IMG/VR virus record: IMGVR_UViG_3300030085_004215
Location: 35,814 to 99,813 of that record
Direction: 5' to 3' (one strand)
DNA length: 64,000 nucleotides
Origin: a virus
Made by a program: the position numbers and the translations under genes. Of this stretch, positions 31,466 through 40,633 are shown piece by piece (within the stretch, counting starts at the first letter, position 1; every line of letters starts with the position of its first letter). A model generated the notes under the pieces. The model was not told the origin of the DNA and searched no databases. It saw nothing but the letters and a program-made list of their open reading frames with translations.

Positions 31466-32615
31466 TTAATACCTTTCGTATATTATCACATATAAATTTC
31501 ATATCATAATCATCTAACCTGGCAGAACCTGGAAGATTTACACCCCTATTAGAAATATCGTAACTAACTTTATTTTCAGAATAAACTTCACCATCTGATG
31601 TATGAATTGCAAATGGTGGTAACATAGATAATGGATAAAAGAATGGTCGAATAGGAACATCAAGTTCTGCCATCTTTTGAATAAAAGTTTCTTTATCTAT
31701 ATTATAAGATTTACCGATTACCATTGTCGTAATCCATGCACCATTCTCTACAACCTCTGATGATTCATTGAAATATAAATCATCCAAATCTGATAATGCT
31801 TCTCTATAAAATTGTAACTGATATTGTTTCTTCAAAACTATCTCATCTAATCTTTGAAATTGTGCATAACCTAATGCAGCTTGTAAATTGAATGGCATGT
31901 ATTTATATGTTACAAATTCATTGAAATACATTTTTTGGTTTGGGTCTCTCATATGTGGTGGTAATGCACCATCTCTACCATGGTCTCTCCAAATCATACA
32001 CTTTTTATACAACTCTTCATCATCCAACAATAACATTCCACCTTCACCCGTTGTTAAGGTTTTAGTTCTATGAAAACTAAATACTGAACCAATACCGAAC
32101 TTACCTGCAGGTATATCTTTATACTTAGAACCCAATGCTTCTGCTGCATCTTCAATCAAGGGTATATCGTATTTTTTAGATATTTCTGTTATCTCATCCA
32201 TATGTGGCATGTTACCAAAAATATCAACAACTATTATTGCTTTAGTTTTTTCTGTTATACATTTCTCAATTGATTGTGGTGATGAACACCAATTATGTTC
32301 ATCAATATCACAGAACACGGGTTTTGCATTTAAATATGTTACTGGTGCTGCAGTTGCAATCCAAGTTATATCTGGTACTATTACTTCATCACCTTCACCA
32401 ACTCCTAAACATTTTAATAACAGATGAATCGCAGTAGTACAATTTGGAGTCATTATTCCAAATTTTCTATCATGATATTCTGCAAACTCATTTTGAAACT
32501 TTTCTACATAGTAATATGGTTTTTCATACCAACCAGTTTTCATTGCATCTACCACGATATCTATTTCGTGTTGTGTGATATCTGGTCCAGCCATATCTAT
32601 ATTTCTACCACTCAT
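31449..32615 (-). CDS. DegT/DnrJ/EryC1 sugar aminotransferase, 388 aa
   Basis: A full-length PLP enzyme that aminates NDP-keto-deoxysugars, like perosamine or Fuc3N/Qui3N aminotransferases. TPNCTTAIHLLL binds the PLP phosphate, IEDAAEALGS holds the catalytic Asp region, and FSFHRTKTLTTGEGG contains the Schiff-base Lys. It sits directly next to the formyltransferase gene, which would act on the amino sugar it makes. Confidence 0.88.
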   Translation of the reverse strand: MSGRNIDMAGPDITQHEIDIVVDAMKTGWYEKPYYYVEKFQNEFAEYHDRKFGIMTPNCTTAIHLLLKCLGVGEGDEVIVPDITWIATAAPVTYLNAKPVFCDIDEHNWCSSPQSIEKCITEKTKAIIVVDIFGNMPHMDEITEISKKYDIPLIEDAAEALGSKYKDIPAGKFGIGSVFSFHRTKTLTTGEGGMLLLDDEELYKKCMIWRDHGRDGALPPHMRDPNQKMYFNEFVTYKYMPFNLQAALGYAQFQRLDEIVLKKQYQLQFYREALSDLDDLYFNESSEVVENGAWITTMVIGKSYNIDKETFIQKMAELDVPIRPFFYPLSMLPPFAIHTSDGEVYSENKVSYDISNRGVNLPGSARLDDYDMKFICDNIRKVLNDSVI

Positions 32616-33369
32616 TTTCTGCCTCTATTTTTATTGATACAAAATATTTTTTTCCTTTATCATAAAAAAAGGTTCCACCCTTATTACCAAAGGTTCTACC
32701 TCTAATTCTATTTAATAAATCTCTTGCAGTATACTTTTCATCCAATTCTAAACAAGAATGTTTATCCAATTCTTTTTTCAAATGAAAATTACCTTTACTA
32801 TTATCAACAACTTTGGTTGTATAATCAGATGTGATTATCCTTTCAAAATTTGATTTAAATAAATTTATAGTGTTTATTAAGTTTGCTTGGTAAACACTAC
32901 CACCTGTATCTGTCCAATTATACCTTATTTCATTTTGAAATAAAATCTCACCCTCATCAATATTTTCATTAATAAAATGTATTGTAGTTCCCGCAGCAGT
33001 TCCATCCACAAGTGACCAGTAGTAAGGATGCATTCCACGATTCCACGGTATCATACTTGGGTGTAAATTAATAAAACCAATTTTTACAGATTTAATACTT
33101 TCTTTTTTAACAATGGTAGGAAACCATAATAGTAATACTAAATCAACATTATTATCTTTATTTAATTGTCTGAATTCGTCTGAATTTACACTTAATGTAC
33201 CTTTAAAATTTACACCCCTGTCAATAGAAAGTGCTTTTATATCTTCCTCATAAGGTAACTCTGCAGTTACAACATATGATATATTAAAATCAAGCCAATC
33301 TTGGGCATCAATAACAAAATCTAATAATTCGTATCCAACTTCATTTGCTGCACAAATTCCGATGTTCAT
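32605..33369 (-). CDS. Sugar N-formyltransferase (WlaRD/VioF/QdtF-like), 254 aa
   Basis: FINLHPSMIPWNRGMHPYYWS is the formyl-transferase core, with the Asn-x-His pair, and NIDEGEILF holds the catalytic Asp. The pattern matches enzymes that put a formyl group from N10-formyl-THF on a 3- or 4-amino-6-deoxysugar. It follows a matching aminotransferase, giving a two-step formamido-sugar route. Length agrees with the family. Which amino position is modified is not shown. Confidence 0.85.
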   Translation of the reverse strand: MNIGICAANEVGYELLDFVIDAQDWLDFNISYVVTAELPYEEDIKALSIDRGVNFKGTLSVNSDEFRQLNKDNNVDLVLLLWFPTIVKKESIKSVKIGFINLHPSMIPWNRGMHPYYWSLVDGTAAGTTIHFINENIDEGEILFQNEIRYNWTDTGGSVYQANLINTINLFKSNFERIITSDYTTKVVDNSKGNFHLKKELDKHSCLELDEKYTARDLLNRIRGRTFGNKGGTFFYDKGKKYFVSIKIEAENEW

Positions 33370-34061
33370 TTTGAATCGTGCTCACTATCACGGCCGTCGA
33401 ACTGCAGGTCATTATTGAACTCTGCCTTCACTGCAGTTTGTTTATCTTCTTCACTAGCGATTGACCAGTACATTACACCTAAAGTCTTTCTATCCATACC
33501 CTCTGTTATGGTAGGGAATCCGTGCCAGGATGTATCAGAACACTTAAACACATTTAAACAATTAAATTTATATGGTAGTGTGGTGTGTTCTTTACCATTA
33601 TGTAACCTCAAATCAAATGATGAATCGTATTCTTCTGATACACATAATATTGCAGAGTATTCTCGTTTCCAATCAGTATTTTTTCCATGAATGGTGGCAT
33701 CTCTATGCATTCCAAGATACCCACCCTCACCATATCTATTTGGTGTAATCATCATACCACCACCATAATGTGAAGTATCAGGAAAAGCATTCTCAGTTAA
33801 ACCAAATACCTCGTTAGGGTCAAAGTGTGTTGCGATATAATCTAACACTAATAGTGCAGGTGGTGGTACATTTTCTCTACCTAACTTTGAACAATATTGT
33901 ACCTGTCCATCACCTTCACCATAACGAACCCAATCATCTACTTGATTAAAACTTTCTGCTGCTGCTAAAACTAAACTACGAGATGGAATAAAATCCTCAA
34001 TCGATACTGCAGGATATGGTGTATCAATTCGTTTTAAGTTTTTTGAATTCATCATAATCAT
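33366..34061 (-). CDS. Fe(II)/2-oxoglutarate oxygenase-like protein, 231 aa
   Basis: HRDATIHGKN (His-x-Asp) and SWHGFPTITEGMDRKTLGVMY (His then Arg) fit the HxD...H...R layout of the family. It may hydroxylate a sugar or nucleotide-linked precursor. The start is uncertain: several close ATGs (34061, 34055, 34052) lack a ribosome site, and the gene overlaps the isomerase gene by 38 bases. It is one of five such genes in the window. Confidence 0.68.
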   Translation of the reverse strand: MIMMNSKNLKRIDTPYPAVSIEDFIPSRSLVLAAAESFNQVDDWVRYGEGDGQVQYCSKLGRENVPPPALLVLDYIATHFDPNEVFGLTENAFPDTSHYGGGMMITPNRYGEGGYLGMHRDATIHGKNTDWKREYSAILCVSEEYDSSFDLRLHNGKEHTTLPYKFNCLNVFKCSDTSWHGFPTITEGMDRKTLGVMYWSIASEEDKQTAVKAEFNNDLQFDGRDSEHDSK

Positions 34062-34443
34062 TTATATAATCTGTTATATCATACTTGGTATTTGCAAATA
34101 CCAATAATACTGAATCTTCTGTTAAATATTTTTGTTCATCCCATATCATTTCTGGTATCAATAACCCTTGTTGTGGGGATTCTAATAAAAATTTCTTTCT
34201 ATTTGTACCATCATCACAAGTAACTTCAATTTTACCATGAACACATATTAATAATTGCTTTGTTTTAAAATGTGAATGTTCACCCCTTACATCAGAATCT
34301 CTAACTCCATATACATAGAATACCCTACGAATAGGAAATGGCACATCTCCATTTGATTCAATCGGAACTAAATTACCATCTTGTTCTATAATAGTTCTCA
34401 TATTATAGAATAACACATCGTCTATATTTGTTTTTTTTCTCAT
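34024..34443 (-). CDS. FdtA/QdtA-like dTDP-4-keto-6-deoxyhexose 3,4-ketoisomerase, 139 aa
   Basis: A cupin-fold isomerase that moves the keto group from C4 to C3, so that a 3-amino sugar can be made. The motif RGEHSHFKTKQLLICVHG is the family's metal-free active-site segment (paired His, then Gln/Gly). Length agrees with FdtA. It lies next to a RmlC-like epimerase gene, and several PLP aminotransferases follow. It supports a 3-amino-3,6-dideoxyhexose product. Confidence 0.82.
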   Translation of the reverse strand: MRKKTNIDDVLFYNMRTIIEQDGNLVPIESNGDVPFPIRRVFYVYGVRDSDVRGEHSHFKTKQLLICVHGKIEVTCDDGTNRKKFLLESPQQGLLIPEMIWDEQKYLTEDSVLLVFANTKYDITDYINDYDEFKKLKTN

Positions 34444-34823
34444 TTATTTTCTGTCACCCATTCCTCTTTAAAAAATCCAACTGGTTTTCTGAACTCATCT
34501 TTTGGATTATATTTTTCTGTAAGGTAGTACATCAAAATAGAACCAGGTTCTAATGCTTTATACCCATGATAAATTCCTGGTTTCATTTCAATCACTCTTG
34601 GATTTTTATCTGATAAGTAAACAAACTCACACCCATCTTCTTCTGTTGCCATTCCTACTTTGAAAGAACCCTTCAAACAAGTCCAATAATCGGATTGTAT
34701 ATCATGTTTATGCCAGGCAACAATATGTTCTGTACTATTAACATATGAAACATTTATTTGTCCGTCTATAACTTCGAATACATCTAATAATCTTTGTGCT
34801 CTATCATCTTCATTATAGTACAT
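34440..34823 (-). CDS. RmlC-like dTDP-sugar epimerase (cupin), 127 aa
   Basis: Shorter than RmlC (about 180), but with the motifs WHKHDIQSDYWTCLKG, KPGIYHGYKAL and LTEKYNPKDEF, all typical of 3,5-epimerase/ RmlC-family cupins. It probably epimerises a dTDP-keto-deoxyhexose. It overlaps the isomerase gene by four bases. Confidence 0.72.
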   Translation of the reverse strand: MYYNEDDRAQRLLDVFEVIDGQINVSYVNSTEHIVAWHKHDIQSDYWTCLKGSFKVGMATEEDGCEFVYLSDKNPRVIEMKPGIYHGYKALEPGSILMYYLTEKYNPKDEFRKPVGFFKEEWVTENK

Positions 34824-35582
34824 TTATTTACCCCCTACAAAAAATAACAACATTGAATTTTTTTCAGACCTTGGGTGTATATTACCATTAAGACCTATTG
34901 ATAATTCTTTTCTATGTTCATTCAGTTCGTTGAATTGAGTTTCAAATGCACTTGATGGTGTAAAGTATTCTATTTCATTATCCTCTAACCAATTTAAAAT
35001 TACTTGTGAATCACCTGTCCCTATAGTGGTGTTCACAAATACATCGTGAAAAATTACTGGTATTTGTTTATTAGATGTAAGTAAAGGTTCTACCAACCAA
35101 TCTATTGCCCATTGGTGAAATTCAGTACTATGTATTGCATCCACAAATAATAAATCAACTTGTTTATTATTGAACAAATCATAATTTACAGTCTGTTGGG
35201 AATCTCCTATTGTTAGTGTTCTAATTGGTGGATTATCATGTGCAAAATCATCAACTCCAGCCAATTCTCTTAAATACCTACCTGATGCCCAATTGACTGT
35301 TGAATCTTTTATATCATAAGAATATATGTGACCAAATGGTTGACCATTCTCTCTTAATGCATTTAACAACCAACTTGTTGACCAACATGAAAGTGAACCT
35401 ATCTCAACACTAATTTGTGGTTTAATATCCTTACCCAACAAGTATAATATTTCTGATTCTAAATCATCGAATTGGTGTTCACCTACAAATTTTATAAACT
35501 CTCTTTGTTTACTTCTTACTTGTTTTAAATCTGAACTATGTATCTTATACAAATCCAATATGTATTGCTTAATATTAATCAT
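34824..35582 (-). CDS. Class I methyltransferase-like protein, 252 aa
   Basis: ISVEIGSLSCWSTSWLL and a later DLLFVDAIHSTEFH resemble motif I and strand 4 of cephalosporin-hydroxylase/CmcI-like methyltransferases. The first 50 residues are helical and unassigned. It is coupled to the C-methyltransferase upstream by overlapping codons. Target unknown; sugar or lipid-sugar is likely from context. Confidence 0.62.
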   Translation of the reverse strand: MINIKQYILDLYKIHSSDLKQVRSKQREFIKFVGEHQFDDLESEILYLLGKDIKPQISVEIGSLSCWSTSWLLNALRENGQPFGHIYSYDIKDSTVNWASGRYLRELAGVDDFAHDNPPIRTLTIGDSQQTVNYDLFNNKQVDLLFVDAIHSTEFHQWAIDWLVEPLLTSNKQIPVIFHDVFVNTTIGTGDSQVILNWLEDNEIEYFTPSSAFETQFNELNEHRKELSIGLNGNIHPRSEKNSMLLFFVGGK

Positions 35583-36766
35583 GAAAACACCATCACTTTC
35601 GGAACATGCGTTATAAACTTACCACCATTTTCTACAAACTCCCTTTCCTTATCTGCAATTAATTCCTTGAAATTCCATGCACCTAAAAACGCGTGAGTAT
35701 AATCATTTAAATTTATACTATCCCTATCAACAACTGGTATATGACTGCCAGGTGCTATCGTGTTTTGTTTTTCTGGAGTTGTATCTGTTATACATTCTAT
35801 ACTTGCTTCGTTGATGCCACAATAATTAAATACTGTAGTTGATTTAGAGGTTGCACCAATACTGATTATTTTACCACCACTTTCACGAATATCATAGATT
35901 AAATTAAGTAAATCTATTCGTGAATCCTCAACTCTCTTTGCAAATATTTTATATGTTTCAAAATTATCAATTCCAAAATCTTTTTCTTCCTTGATATTTT
36001 TATAATAATTTTGAGTTATAGTATTATCAGATGGTATGTTTGGTTTCTTTACATAAATTCTATTTGAACCACCATGAACAGAAAGATTTTCAACATCAAA
36101 TATCATCAGTCCATTTCTTTTTAATATGTTATCTAATGCGGTTACCGAAAATATATGTGCGTGTTCATCATAAATCTGGTCATAAGAACCTCGTTCTAAC
36201 ATTTTTAATAGAGATGGGTCTTCGAAAACAAAAACTCCTTTATCACTCAATAGGTTTCGAACCGCACTAAAACAATCATCTAAATCTTGAATGTGACAAA
36301 TACAATTCGCGGCATAAATTAAATCCATGCCTTCTGTAAAAGTATTTTTTATCTTATTTGATAATTCAGTATCCCAAAACTCTGTATATGTATTATATCC
36401 CATTTCACCAGTTATCTTAGCAAAATTATCACAAGGTTCAACACATACTGAATAATCGTTTCCAAAATTTTCTATAAATGTACCTGAATTAGAACCTATT
36501 TCTAAAACTGTTAGTGGATTAAATCTATCAGATAATTTATTCGCGGTCTCTCTGAAATGTTTAATCATAGGAGTTGATTGTGAAGTGTTATAAACATAAT
36601 TTTCATTAAACATCATTTCTGGTTTGACAAAATCTTTTAAAGACACTAAACTTGTATCCTCATCAAACACAACTTTCAAATCATACCAAAATTCATCTTC
36701 ACTCCATTTCTCAACGAAGTTGTTTGCAATTGGTTGTCTACCTAAATCTAAAAACTCTTTTTTCAT
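35579..36766 (-). CDS. Sugar C-methyltransferase (TylC3/Methyltransf_13-14 type) without zinc head, 395 aa
   Basis: The layout is that of SAM-dependent NDP-deoxysugar C-methyltransferases. The family's characteristic LGRQPIANNF is at residues 8-17, then a Rossmann core VLEIGSNSGTFIENF and a C-terminal domain. The usual N-terminal CxxC...CxxC zinc site before and after that segment is absent; the protein begins just after where it would be. So it is active-looking but structurally shorter. It would make branched (C-methylated) deoxysugars. Confidence 0.78.
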   Translation of the reverse strand: MKKEFLDLGRQPIANNFVEKWSEDEFWYDLKVVFDEDTSLVSLKDFVKPEMMFNENYVYNTSQSTPMIKHFRETANKLSDRFNPLTVLEIGSNSGTFIENFGNDYSVCVEPCDNFAKITGEMGYNTYTEFWDTELSNKIKNTFTEGMDLIYAANCICHIQDLDDCFSAVRNLLSDKGVFVFEDPSLLKMLERGSYDQIYDEHAHIFSVTALDNILKRNGLMIFDVENLSVHGGSNRIYVKKPNIPSDNTITQNYYKNIKEEKDFGIDNFETYKIFAKRVEDSRIDLLNLIYDIRESGGKIISIGATSKSTTVFNYCGINEASIECITDTTPEKQNTIAPGSHIPVVDRDSINLNDYTHAFLGAWNFKELIADKEREFVENGGKFITHVPKVMVFS

Positions 36767-36770
36767 TTAC

Positions 36771-37901
36771 TTACCTACTTTGTTCATGTATTAATCTAAT
36801 AGTATCAGAAATATACTTAATTTTATCATCTGATAGATTACTGGTAGAGGGTAAATATAAGCCGTTATCTCCTAACCAATCGGATACAGGATAATCCCCA
36901 CTACAATCAGCACCATACTTCTTTAAACTTGGTTGTCTATCCATTCCAGCAAAAAAGTGTCTGGTCTGTATCTTTTTATCTGATAACTTTTTCATTAAAG
37001 TATCCCTATCAATACCAAAATCTAATTTATCTACCACTACACAATTCATCCAATAAACATTTTTACCCCATTCTTTTTCAGGTTGAAATGTCAATCCCTC
37101 TACCCCTCTGAGATATTCCCTATACTTCTTATTATTATTTATTCTCATCTCAACATATTCATCTAACTTTTCAATTTGAGCTAAAACTATGGCTGAAGAA
37201 ATGTTTGATAATCTATAATTGTAACCTATATCATCATGTATAAAGTTTCTTGGGCCATCAAGAGAAAAACATAAGTTTTTATAATAACGACACTTATCTG
37301 CTAACTCTTTATCATCAGTCAATACTATTCCACCCTCACCCGATGTTATTAATTTGTTTGCAAAAAAACTAAAAATAGAAATATCTCCAAAAGAACCACA
37401 CTTTTTATTTTTATATTCACCACCATGTACTTCTGCTGCATCTTCAATTATTTTCAAATTATGTTTTTCAGCAATTTGTATTATGGAATCCATATCACAT
37501 GGATGGCCATAAATATGAACTGCCATTATTGCCTTTGTGCGACTTGTTATTTTCTCTTCTATTTTATTAACATCTATATTCCAAGTATCAGATTCTGCAT
37601 CAACAAATACTGGCATTGCTCCTTGATATGAAACTGCAAACGCACCATACACACCATTAAAATTTGGTACGATAACTTCATCACCCTTCTCTATTCCAAG
37701 TGCCTTCAATGCGATATGTAATGCAACAGTACCATTAGAGACTGTAATTCCGTGTTCACGATTACAATAAGAAGAAAATTGACTTTCTACTTTTGATACA
37801 TATTCTCCTGCAGATGATATCCAACCAGTGTCAAATGCATCTAATAAATACTTTCTTTCGTTTCCAATTAATGTTGGTTCACATACTGGTATAAATTCCA
37901 T
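36771..37901 (-). CDS. DegT/DnrJ/EryC1 sugar aminotransferase (perosamine-synthase-like), 376 aa
   Basis: Full-length PLP sugar aminotransferase. HGITVSNGTVALHIAL is the PLP-phosphate segment, IIEDAAEVHGG the catalytic-Asp region, and SFFANKLITSGEGG contains the Schiff-base Lys. The opening VCEPTLIGNERKYLLDA is typical of perosamine-synthase-like enzymes. It is the third DegT-type gene of the cluster, which implies more than one amino sugar. Confidence 0.88.
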   Translation of the reverse strand: MEFIPVCEPTLIGNERKYLLDAFDTGWISSAGEYVSKVESQFSSYCNREHGITVSNGTVALHIALKALGIEKGDEVIVPNFNGVYGAFAVSYQGAMPVFVDAESDTWNIDVNKIEEKITSRTKAIMAVHIYGHPCDMDSIIQIAEKHNLKIIEDAAEVHGGEYKNKKCGSFGDISIFSFFANKLITSGEGGIVLTDDKELADKCRYYKNLCFSLDGPRNFIHDDIGYNYRLSNISSAIVLAQIEKLDEYVEMRINNNKKYREYLRGVEGLTFQPEKEWGKNVYWMNCVVVDKLDFGIDRDTLMKKLSDKKIQTRHFFAGMDRQPSLKKYGADCSGDYPVSDWLGDNGLYLPSTSNLSDDKIKYISDTIRLIHEQSR

Positions 37902-37904
37902 CGA

Positions 37905-38321
37905 TTAACCTTTAAAATATGTTTTATCTTTTTCAACAGATACATAGGGCCCTTGTTTAATCTCAATTATTTTTGTTTCCTCTAACATATCCCATCTATG
38001 TCCACCACTAAGAAACAAAATAACTTCACCCGTAGTAAGTTCAACTTCTTTAATATACTCATTTTCATTAGAAAAAACAGTAAATTTAACTCTACCCTTA
38101 GATACTAATGCAAACTCTTGTGTTTTATCAATCACTCGTTCATGTCTATTATGATAATGTTCTTTGACATAATCTCCACTTTTATAAAAATTTATTCCAA
38201 GTTGTAATGGACTATTATTATCAGTAAGAAAATTATATTTTTCTCCTTCAAAATCATTGTAGACTGCTATGGCCATTATTTCACCATCTTTATCTTTTAC
38301 TTCTTCAAAACCTTTAGACAT
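37905..38321 (-). CDS. Cupin protein, 138 aa
   Basis: A single cupin barrel: EHYHNRHERVIDKTQEF and later GGHRWDMLEETKIIEI carry metal-site-like His/Glu residues. Such cupins act as sugar epimerases, isomerases or sensors; here it lies between an epimerase and an aminotransferase. The start at 38321 (MSKGFEEVK) is preferred because GAGGGG precedes it, in the end of the upstream gene. Confidence 0.7.
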   Translation of the reverse strand: MSKGFEEVKDKDGEIMAIAVYNDFEGEKYNFLTDNNSPLQLGINFYKSGDYVKEHYHNRHERVIDKTQEFALVSKGRVKFTVFSNENEYIKEVELTTGEVILFLSGGHRWDMLEETKIIEIKQGPYVSVEKDKTYFKG

Positions 38322-39264
38322 TACCAATCCCCTCATAATATTTTAAATACCATTCATAACTTTTACCTAAACCATAATCTAAATCAAACTTAGGTTCATA
38401 ACCTGTAACACTTTTTAAAAGGGTAATATCAGGACACCTTCTATCAACTGAACCCTCTGGTGGTTTTACCAACTCAACATTTGGATGATAACCACTTATA
38501 TCAAATAATTTAGTCACTAAATCTAATATTTTAGTCTCTACATCTGTACCAAGATGTAAAATTTTTCCATTACATTCATCACTATTCATTACCAACTCCA
38601 TTTGATTAATTGCATCATCAATGTAACAAAATGACCGTGTTTGATTATGACCATATATTTTAAATGGGTCTTCTTTACTATGAATTCTTTTTATCACCTG
38701 TGGTATTACATGCTCAAACCCCATCCTACCACCATAAAAATTATGTGGTCTAACAATTTTAACATCTAAATCATATTGTTTATGGTAATTTAAACATAAT
38801 AGTTCACCATATATTTTAGTACCTGCATAGGAAAATCGTGGATTAGAAACATCATCTATTGATACTACAACACTTTCATCAGTAGGTACATTTTTATCTT
38901 TTGTAGATGCATATACCTCTGAAGATGATGTTGATAATATTTTAATATCATTCTCAACACACCAATCTAATATGTTTATATTAATTAATGTATTTATTTT
39001 TAAAACTAAATGTGGTATTGAATAGAAATTACCAGTTCCGTTTATTGCAGCAAAATGGTAAACACAGTCATAATCTGTATCTAATTTACTCAACTGCGAC
39101 TTGTCCGTTAAATCACATTCTATAAACTTTATATGTTCTACAAAACTATCAAGAACTCCTCTTGAATTGTTATCACAAATAGTAACATCATGGCCAGTAT
39201 CATACAAATGATTTGCCATATATGAACCAATAAATCCTGTCCCACCTGTAATTAGTATTTTCAT
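38314..39264 (-). CDS. NAD-dependent nucleotide-sugar epimerase/dehydratase, 316 aa
   Basis: Extended SDR: the N-terminal GGTGFIG (7-13), STSSSEVY with the active-site Ser/Thr, and YAGTK (Tyr-x3-Lys). RPHNFYGGRMGFE follows the substrate loop. It could be a 4,6-dehydratase-like or decarboxylase-like enzyme; the sequence does not decide. It acts at an early step of NDP-sugar synthesis. Confidence 0.85.
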   Translation of the reverse strand: MKILITGGTGFIGSYMANHLYDTGHDVTICDNNSRGVLDSFVEHIKFIECDLTDKSQLSKLDTDYDCVYHFAAINGTGNFYSIPHLVLKINTLININILDWCVENDIKILSTSSSEVYASTKDKNVPTDESVVVSIDDVSNPRFSYAGTKIYGELLCLNYHKQYDLDVKIVRPHNFYGGRMGFEHVIPQVIKRIHSKEDPFKIYGHNQTRSFCYIDDAINQMELVMNSDECNGKILHLGTDVETKILDLVTKLFDISGYHPNVELVKPPEGSVDRRCPDITLLKSVTGYEPKFDLDYGLGKSYEWYLKYYEGIGNV

Positions 39265-39833
39265 TTATCTAAATAATATTTTGAGTTTTCATCCCTAAAA
39301 CCTATATCACTCAACTTGTTAAGTCCAAGTAAACTAAGCATTTCATTGAAATATTTTTCACCATTTATCACACAACTCTCATAATTTATAAGTACATAAT
39401 CTAAATTATATTTGTTTATAAATGAAAAGATAAATTTATAGGCTTCTTTTGTATTATGATAGGCCTTTTCAAGTGTTTGTGTGTGTGGTCTAAAACCCAC
39501 ATTAACACCTGACATTGATGTTGTATAAAAATCTCTCATGGTAACAACAACTTTAACTTGATAACCTAACTCAACTAACCTGGTATACATCCCATCTGTA
39601 TCGGGTATCCCAAATGTATCATTAACCACATAAGGATAATTATTCACATCATCCCATTTGTGTGGATATGTTCTTCTCCAAACTACTAAATCATCTGTTG
39701 GGTCTTTGAAATCGATTTCTTGTTCATGGTTTTGATTCCAAGTTCTACCACTACATCCAGCTTTTATCAGTAAATTAGTAATGAACCTCGTACACGATGA
39801 TTCTGCTCCCAATACTATATAAGCCCTTTTCAT
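39261..39833 (-). CDS. Sulfotransferase-like P-loop protein, 190 aa
   Basis: AYIVLGAESSCTRFITNLL near the N-terminus resembles the PAPS 5'-phosphosulfate loop, and VVVTMRDFYTTSMSG resembles the 3'-phosphate segment. No other catalytic residue can be assigned with certainty. It may sulfate the glycan, or be a nucleotide kinase-like protein. It lies between dehydrogenase and epimerase genes. Confidence 0.55.
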   Translation of the reverse strand: MKRAYIVLGAESSCTRFITNLLIKAGCSGRTWNQNHEQEIDFKDPTDDLVVWRRTYPHKWDDVNNYPYVVNDTFGIPDTDGMYTRLVELGYQVKVVVTMRDFYTTSMSGVNVGFRPHTQTLEKAYHNTKEAYKFIFSFINKYNLDYVLINYESCVINGEKYFNEMLSLLGLNKLSDIGFRDENSKYYLDK

Positions 39834-40633
39834 TATATTTCTCTCCTCATACCATCTGGTACTTTCATAACAAACTTCTCGTTTTCTTCAACTATCGTTT
39901 TAAAAATATTCAAATCAAGTTGTAGTTTATCAACTAAATCTGCTAGACCCTTTGTATCCTTTGGTAAACAAGTACCACCGAATCCACCAAATTCTTTATT
40001 AACATTTAAGTAATGTCCATCACCCACACAATGAAATAAAAATGCATCTTTAATCTTATCGTAATCTGCACCTAACTCTCCACAGATTTTATAAAAACTA
40101 TTTGCAAATGTAATTCTTAAAGCCTTATATGAATTACTGAAGTATTTCATCAACTCTGCCTCTATTGGTGATACTTGAACCACATGAACTGGTAAGTGGC
40201 CATGTGTCTTTTTTATTAAATCAAATGTTTCAGTATCTTCTGCACCGATAACTAATACATTATGGTTATAAATAAAATCCTCTACTGCACTTCTCTCTCT
40301 TAAGAATTCAGGTACAAAATAAATTTTTAAATTGGTATATCTTTCTCTAAAAACTTTAGTAGTACCTGGAACCACAGTACTTTTTATTGCAACCACACCA
40401 CTATAGTTTTTCTCACTCAAATCCTTAATTACAGATTCCACTATAGATACATCACAAGAACCATCGTCAGATGATGGTGTTGGTACACATATAAAACATA
40501 CTTCAGTATTTAACACATCATCAATCTTAGTATATAATTTTACATCATGATGTGATACTTCATGACCTACCTTTTCAAAACCCTCTTTACATGCAGAACC
40601 AACTACACCTAAACCAACTATACCTAATTTCAT
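39833..40633 (-). CDS. UDP-glucose/GDP-mannose dehydrogenase, short form, 266 aa
   Basis: IVGLGVVGSACKEGFE is the NAD-binding start, SPIEAELMKYFSNSYKALRITFAN the central helix and GGFGGTCLPKDTKGL holds the catalytic Cys. The family's C-terminal UDP-binding domain (another 130-150 residues) is missing. It should oxidise an NDP-sugar to a uronic acid if it can still bind it, or be a specialised form. No frameshift is seen at the end; translation passes on to the next gene. Confidence 0.8.
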   Translation of the reverse strand: MKLGIVGLGVVGSACKEGFEKVGHEVSHHDVKLYTKIDDVLNTEVCFICVPTPSSDDGSCDVSIVESVIKDLSEKNYSGVVAIKSTVVPGTTKVFRERYTNLKIYFVPEFLRERSAVEDFIYNHNVLVIGAEDTETFDLIKKTHGHLPVHVVQVSPIEAELMKYFSNSYKALRITFANSFYKICGELGADYDKIKDAFLFHCVGDGHYLNVNKEFGGFGGTCLPKDTKGLADLVDKLQLDLNIFKTIVEENEKFVMKVPDGMRREI

